From Nocardioides sp. (lineage in GTDB: Bacteria; Actinomycetota; Actinomycetes; Propionibacteriales; Nocardioidaceae): 64,000 bases of DNA. A model generated the notes under the pieces. That model searched no databases, was not told the DNA's origin, and saw only the letters and a program-made list of their open reading frames with translations. Below, in pieces: positions 61,001-64,000 of the stretch (within the stretch, counting starts at the first letter, position 1; every line of letters begins with the position of its first letter). The stretch spans positions 1 through 64,000 of the forward strand of contig NZ_JASLGR010000028.1 in NCBI RefSeq assembly GCF_030150155.1, written 5' to 3'. Made by a program: the position numbers and the translations under genes.

Positions 61001-61784
61001 CCATCGACTCGCAGCCCTTGATCGAGGGCGCCACCAGCTGGCGGGTGCCGTCGGGCTTCTGCTGGTCGATCGCCAGGCCGAGGTTGATGTGGGCCGGCGT
61101 GACCTGGGTCGGCTTGCCGTTGACCTCGGCGTAGGTGTTGTTCATCGCGGGGATCGCCTTGATCGCCTTGATGATCGCGAAGCCCAGCAGGTGGGTGAAG
61201 GAGACCTTGCCACCGCGCGCCCGGGCGAGGTGGTTGTTGATCACGGTGCGGTTGTCCCAGAGCAGCTTGACCGGGATGTTGCGGACCGAGGTGGCCGTCG
61301 GGACAGCCAGCGAGATGTCCATGTTCTTCGCGGTGGCGGCGGGGATGCCGCGCAGCGTCGTGAAGATCGGCTCGTCGTTGGTCGCGACCGGGGCCGGCGC
61401 CGGAGCGTCCTTCGGCACCGGGTTCGAGGTGCCCTTGGCCGGCTCAGCGGCCTTGGTGTTGACCGGGCGCGGGGTGGCGACCGGAGCCGGGGCGGCGGCG
61501 GGTGCGGCGGCAGCGGGGGCGGCCGGAGCAGCGGGGGCGGCGGGAGCCGCGGCCGGAGCAGCAGGAGTGACGGCCGCCGCAGCGGTGCCGCTGGCCGGCG
61601 TGCCGTGACCGTTCTTGAAGAACGTCACCCACACCGGATCCACGCTCGTCGGGTCCTTCTTGTACTGCTCGTACATCTCCTCGACGAGCCACTCGTTGGC
61701 TCCGAACTCTTCAGGGACGTCGCTGGTCTGGTTGCCAGTGGGCTGCGGCACGGCTGGTTTCGCCTCTTCCGGATTCTTCTGCAC
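58038..61784 (-). CDS. kgd: Multifunctional 2-oxoglutarate dehydrogenase/decarboxylase (Kgd)
   Basis: A 1248-residue enzyme with actinobacterial Kgd architecture. N-terminal helical segment (FGANEWLVEEMYEQY, residues 27-41), an Ala/Pro-rich linker (~62-135), an E2-type acyltransferase domain with His353 in TYDHRVIQGAQSGEF, then the thiamine-dependent E1 domains (~420-1245, e.g. GMAHRGRLNVLANIVGKSYN, and the cofactor motif GDAAF). There is no lipoyl domain; E2 succinyltransferase activity is supplied in the same chain. It feeds the TCA cycle. GTG 61784 is the longest start; GTG 61751 has a better ribosome site (GGAAGAGG). Confidence 0.95.
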   Translation of the reverse strand: MQKNPEEAKPAVPQPTGNQTSDVPEEFGANEWLVEEMYEQYKKDPTSVDPVWVTFFKNGHGTPASGTAAAAVTPAAPAAAPAAPAAPAAPAAAAPAAAPAPVATPRPVNTKAAEPAKGTSNPVPKDAPAPAPVATNDEPIFTTLRGIPAATAKNMDISLAVPTATSVRNIPVKLLWDNRTVINNHLARARGGKVSFTHLLGFAIIKAIKAIPAMNNTYAEVNGKPTQVTPAHINLGLAIDQQKPDGTRQLVAPSIKGCESMDFAQFWTAYEEIVRKAKDNKLTMDDYSGTTVSLTNVGGLGTNNSVPRLMQGQAAIIGVGSMDYPPELQGASEAALARDAVSRIMTMTSTYDHRVIQGAQSGEFLAIVHKLLLGADGFYDEIFASLRIPYVPIRWSRDVSTSHDDQVSKQVRVGEMINAFRVRGHLMADTDPLEYKQRTHPDLEIENHGLTLWDLDREFPTGSFGPANKPFLKLRDILGVLRDAYVRTMAIEYMHIQDPAQRAWIQERIERPFDKTPREEQLRILLKLNQAEAFETFLQTKFVGQKRFSLEGGETAIPVIDEIAEAAAEAGLEEVAIGMAHRGRLNVLANIVGKSYNQIFREFEGNIDPRTVQGSGDVKYHLGAEGTFTAGSGDTVKVSVAANPSHLEVVDPVLEGIVRAKQDVLDQGTNYPVLPLLIHGDAAFAGQGVVAETLQLGQLRGYRTGGTVHLIINNQVGFTTSPGSSRSSLYATDVARMVQAPILHVNGDDPEACVRAARLAFDYRQAFNKDIVIDLVCYRRRGHNEGDDPSFTQPLMYDLIEKKRSVRKLYTESLVGRGDITLEEAEEVLRDYQSQLERVFTEVRDADKKPEQWETVPDYPEKTITSESTAVSGDVLTRIAEAYVTPPEGFTVHPKVMPQLERRSKSIADGGIDWGTGELLAFGSLLMEGRPVRLAGQDSRRGTFASRFATIIDRHNADEWTPLANLTDDQAKFFVYDSLLSEYAALGFEYGYSVARPDALVLWEAQFGDFVNGAQSVIDEYISAGKTKWGQDSGVVLLLPHGYEGQGADHSSARIERFLTLCADDAMVVAQPSTPASHFHLLRRHALGELHRPLIVITPKSMLRRKEAASQPADFTSGSFRNVIGDDTVDAAAVKTVLLVSGRLTWDLVVERKKRERNDVAIVRVEQLYPWPTDEVAAELAKYPNATVKWVQDEPANQGPWPSFALNVFAPLGVDAELVSRPASSTTAVGTMKRHLAEQAVLLDQAFA

Positions 61785-61799
61785 GCGTGGATCGGTGGT

Positions 61800-61813
61800 G
61801 GAACGGAAGTTCC
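61800..61813. promoter_or_regulatory. Palindrome just upstream of kgd
   Basis: GGAAC-GGAA-GTTCC, perfect 5-bp arms, 16-29 bases before the kgd start. A candidate operator or leader structure; no known regulator assigned. Confidence 0.3.
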
Positions 61814-61912
61814 GGGGTCCAAGGCTAGACCCCTAGTGGAGGAAATACCCGTCTTGGGGTCCGGTTTCGGGCAGGGTGTCACCTAACCCACACCGCGCGG
61901 AGGCCGTTACCC

Positions 61913-62134
61913 ATGAGTAGAGCGATTCTGGTCGGCGTACTCACGCTGTGTCCTGCCCTGGTCCTGACCGGGGCAGCACGACCTCGTCCCGCTGACCAGG
62001 TCGACGCTCTGGGCGGTCCCGGACCCCGCCTCAGGCGCCGCGCACTGAGGGCGCGGGGCCGCTCAGGTCGGGCAGTCGCAGGTCGAGGTTGGGCTGCTGG
62101 AGTCCGCCGTCGACCTCGAGCAGCTTGCCGGTGA
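61913..62134 (+). CDS. Possible small secreted protein or gene remnant
   Basis: An open frame of 73 codons with GGAGG 9 bases before ATG 61913 and a signal-like N-terminus (MSRAILVGVLTLCPALVLTG). After residue 25 it becomes Arg/Ala/Gly-rich and runs antisense into the end of the SDR gene, typical of an antisense GC-rich frame. Either the first part is a real short exported peptide whose end has been lost, or it is chance. Nothing else supports it. Confidence 0.2.
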   Translation: MSRAILVGVLTLCPALVLTGAARPRPADQVDALGGPGPRLRRRALRARGRSGRAVAGRGWAAGVRRRPRAACR

Positions 62135-62864
62135 GGAAGCCCCCGGCCCGCGAGGCGAGGTAGAGCACCGCCGCGGCGACGTCCTCGGCCTCGCCGATCC
62201 GACCCAGAGGCGTCCGGGCCTCCATCTCGGCCCGGGTCTCGGGGACTCCGGCGACGAACTCGAGGGCGCTGGTGAGCACCGAGCCGACGAAGACCCCGTT
62301 GACCCGCACGCTCGGCGCCAGGTCGGTGGCGGCCAGCCGGGTCCAGTGCGCCAGCGCCGCCTTCGCGGTGCCGTAGGCCAGGTAGCCCCGGGCTGCGCTG
62401 CGGCCCATCATCGAGCTGATGCTCGTGATCGACGCCTGCCGGCCCGCGCCGGCCGAGGCGAGCAGGTGAGGGACGGCGGCGCGGCTCAGTGCATGGGCGG
62501 TGGTGACGTTGAAGTGGAACGCCTCCTCCAGGTAGGCAGCATCGGTGTCGAGGAACGCGTTCGGGATGGTGCCGCCGACGTTGTTCACCACGATGTCGAG
62601 GTGGCCCAGCTCGGCCACGGCCCGCTCGGGCAGGGCCTCGACCTGACTCAGGTCGGCCAGATCCGCCGGTACGACGACCGCGCGCCGCCCCACGCCCCGG
62701 ATCTGCTCGGCGACGGCGTCGAGCTGGCCCCGGGTGCGGGCGGCGAGCACGACGTCGGCACCGGCCTCGGCCAGCGCCACCGCGGTGGCGGCCCCGATCC
62801 CGCGACCGGCGCCGGTGACGACGGCGACGTGGCCGGCCAGGGAGAACCGGTCCAGGATGCTCAT
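62031..62864 (-). CDS. SDR family oxidoreductase
   Basis: A 277-residue classical SDR: TGAGRGIG (residues 17-24), NNVGG (94-98), catalytic Ser150/151-Tyr164-Lys168, and GGFLTGKLLEVDGG near the end. It is the second gene after a perfect KstR operator and overlaps the preceding gene by four bases (ATGA), so it is likely part of the steroid regulon. A hydroxysteroid or 3-hydroxyacyl-CoA substrate is inferred from that context. Confidence 0.83.
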   Translation of the reverse strand: MSILDRFSLAGHVAVVTGAGRGIGAATAVALAEAGADVVLAARTRGQLDAVAEQIRGVGRRAVVVPADLADLSQVEALPERAVAELGHLDIVVNNVGGTIPNAFLDTDAAYLEEAFHFNVTTAHALSRAAVPHLLASAGAGRQASITSISSMMGRSAARGYLAYGTAKAALAHWTRLAATDLAPSVRVNGVFVGSVLTSALEFVAGVPETRAEMEARTPLGRIGEAEDVAAAVLYLASRAGGFLTGKLLEVDGGLQQPNLDLRLPDLSGPAPSVRGA

Positions 62865-63940
62865 CGGGCGACCAGGCCGCGGCCCGTCACCAGCGGCAGG
62901 TCGAGGGCGGTGAGCAGCCCGGGAGCGCCCGCCACCACCGCCGGGACGGCGTTGATCAGGCGTTGGGCGGTGACGATCATGCCGCTGACGTTGTGGTCAC
63001 CGTGCTCGCCGTGGTGGCTGAACTCGACCGTCATGGTGGGCTCGCCGGTGATCTCCACCCGGTAGCAGCCGTCGCCCTCGGTGGGCCGCGGCCAGTCCGG
63101 GTCGAGGTCGGGTGCGCACCGGGTGACATGCTCCAGGGTGATCCGGGCGACGCCGTCGACGGTGCCGACCACGCGGAACAGCACCGACCCGAGGGTGCCC
63201 TCGGCGATCTCGACGCTGGACGTCGAGATCGCCCGCGGGGCGGGCCGTCGCTCGACGTACTCGACGAGCTGCGGATCCAGGTCGACCCCGAGTCCGGCGC
63301 CCAGCAGGCGCACCACCGGGCCCCAGGCCGAGCTGAGGATGCCTGGCTCCCACAGCAGCGGGCGGGCGTCCAGCGGCTGGCCGAAGCCGAACATCTCGCC
63401 CATCACCACGGGCTGGACGTAGGTCGCGTAGTCGGCGATCTCGCTGACCTGGAGGTGGTCGATGCGCTGGGAGAGCGAGGAGAGCGCCAGCGGCAGCACG
63501 TCGTTGGCGAAGCCGGGGTCGATCCCGTTGACGTGCAGCGAGGCGTTGCCGGCCCGGCCGGCTTCGATCAGCGGATCGATCATCGAGTCCGGGATCGTGC
63601 CCCACGGGTAGAGCAGCATCACCGGCCCCGAGGAGACCACGTTGACCCCGGCGGCCAGGAAGGTGCGGAGGTCCTCCAGGGCCTCGAAGACCCGGTCGTC
63701 GGTCATCGCGGTGTGGACGATGCAGTCGGGGCGCAGCGCGAGCAGCGCGGCAGTGTCGGTGGTGGCGGCGACACCGAGGCTGCGGCCGAGCCCGGCCAGT
63801 TCGCCGGCGTCGATGCCGTCCTTGGCGGGGGTGGAGGTCCACACGCCGACCAGGTCCAGGTCGGGGTGGGCGTCGACCCCCGCGATGGCGTGGCGACCGA
63901 CGGTGCCCGTGGACCAGACGACGACTCGGAGACGGCTCAT
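62861..63940 (-). CDS. DapB-like NAD(P)-dependent oxidoreductase
   Basis: A 359-residue protein whose N-terminus has a dihydrodipicolinate reductase-like Rossmann fold (RVVVWSTGTVGRHAIAGV) and a C-terminal substrate domain with NGIDPGFANDVLPLALS. The family is annotated as amine or diaminopimelate dehydrogenase-like and is frequent in actinobacterial lipid and steroid loci, with unproven function. The ATG at 63940 is 12 bases from a perfect KstR motif, so it is probably induced by steroid catabolism. Confidence 0.8.
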   Translation of the reverse strand: MSRLRVVVWSTGTVGRHAIAGVDAHPDLDLVGVWTSTPAKDGIDAGELAGLGRSLGVAATTDTAALLALRPDCIVHTAMTDDRVFEALEDLRTFLAAGVNVVSSGPVMLLYPWGTIPDSMIDPLIEAGRAGNASLHVNGIDPGFANDVLPLALSSLSQRIDHLQVSEIADYATYVQPVVMGEMFGFGQPLDARPLLWEPGILSSAWGPVVRLLGAGLGVDLDPQLVEYVERRPAPRAISTSSVEIAEGTLGSVLFRVVGTVDGVARITLEHVTRCAPDLDPDWPRPTEGDGCYRVEITGEPTMTVEFSHHGEHGDHNVSGMIVTAQRLINAVPAVVAGAPGLLTALDLPLVTGRGLVAR

Positions 63941-63952
63941 ACCGCCGAAAGA

Positions 63953-63966
63953 TAGAACAAGTTCTA
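63953..63966. promoter_or_regulatory. Perfect KstR operator
   Basis: TAGAACAAGTTCTA matches every fixed position of TNNAACNNGTTNNA and has perfect TAGAAC/GTTCTA arms. It lies 13-26 bases before the DapB-like gene, where a repressor would block its transcription. The window ends 34 bases beyond, so any divergent partner gene is out of view. Confidence 0.75.
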
Positions 63967-63979
63967 GGTATTGGGTAGC

Positions 63980-63995
63980 GTTCGGGCACCCGAAC
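63980..63995. promoter_or_regulatory. Second palindrome at the window end
   Basis: GTTCGGG-CA-CCCGAAC, perfect 7-bp arms, 14 bases beyond the KstR operator. It may be another operator in the same divergent promoter region. Confidence 0.35.
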
Positions 63996-64000
63996 GTGGA

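Overview
The window is GC-rich actinobacterial chromosome. Several markers point to the Propionibacteriales, probably a Nocardioides-like organism: a WhiB1 regulator, a mycothiol-type SigR/RsrA pair, the 24-residue ribosomal protein bL37, an actinobacterial one-chain 2-oxoglutarate dehydrogenase (Kgd), nickel superoxide dismutase with its protease, PdtaS, and many GTG starts with 1-4 bp gene overlaps. I see no tRNA, rRNA, insertion sequence or CRISPR array.

Bases 1-23240 are largely a steroid (cholesterol-type) side-chain degradation island. An SDR dehydrogenase (Hsd4A-like) is divergent from an operon of FadA5-type thiolase, fused two-domain acyl-CoA dehydrogenase (FadE34/ChsE3-like), MaoC hydratase (ChsH3-like) and hotdog thioesterase. 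A KstR-like TetR regulator and an acyl-CoA ligase follow, set among three clusters of a 22-bp-period repeat. Next comes a branched-chain-amino-acid-type ABC transporter (lipoprotein, fused LivHM permease, two ATPases) with a small membrane protein and an amidase. The block ends with a counterpart of the mycobacterial igr operon: fadE29, chsH2, fadE28, chsH1, ltp2. Together these genes could activate a sterol side chain, run its beta-oxidation cycles and remove the last three carbons. The window's far end (62031-63966) holds another SDR plus a DapB-like oxidoreductase behind a perfect KstR operator, so the steroid theme returns there.

Bases 23300-41500 are mixed core genes: pyruvate carboxylase behind a perfect Crp/GlxR-type site, two small membrane proteins, a LuxR-type regulator, an aldo-keto reductase, a tandem SRPBCC protein, teichoic-acid-type enzymes (a CDP-glycerol glycerophosphotransferase and a TagD-like cytidylyltransferase), a polar amino acid ABC transporter, a soluble histidine kinase, a secreted matrixin-like protease, PurU, a Rieske ferredoxin, a DUF445 protein and an S4-domain protein.

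Bases 41598-54156 contain hisN-rsgA-aroA and SRAP-hydrolase-sigR-rsrA-bL37-DUF2785-pdtaS-whiB1, which resembles the M. tuberculosis Rv3219-Rv3228 neighbourhood. Inserted between aroA and the SRAP gene is the most unusual locus: an 890-residue protein joining an ECF sigma factor, a zinc-binding anti-sigma-like motif, a transmembrane helix and a long extracellular beta-sandwich region, divergent from a degenerate GGDEF-like protein. Bases 54378-61784 hold a SigF-type sigma factor with an RsbW-like partner, sodN/sodX, a quinone oxidoreductase, a DUF6104 protein and kgd.

Regulation visible in the sequence includes one perfect and one near-perfect KstR operator, five TGTGA-N6-TCACA-like Crp/GlxR sites (one upstream of whiB1, as in mycobacteria), and a SigR-type promoter in front of sigR.
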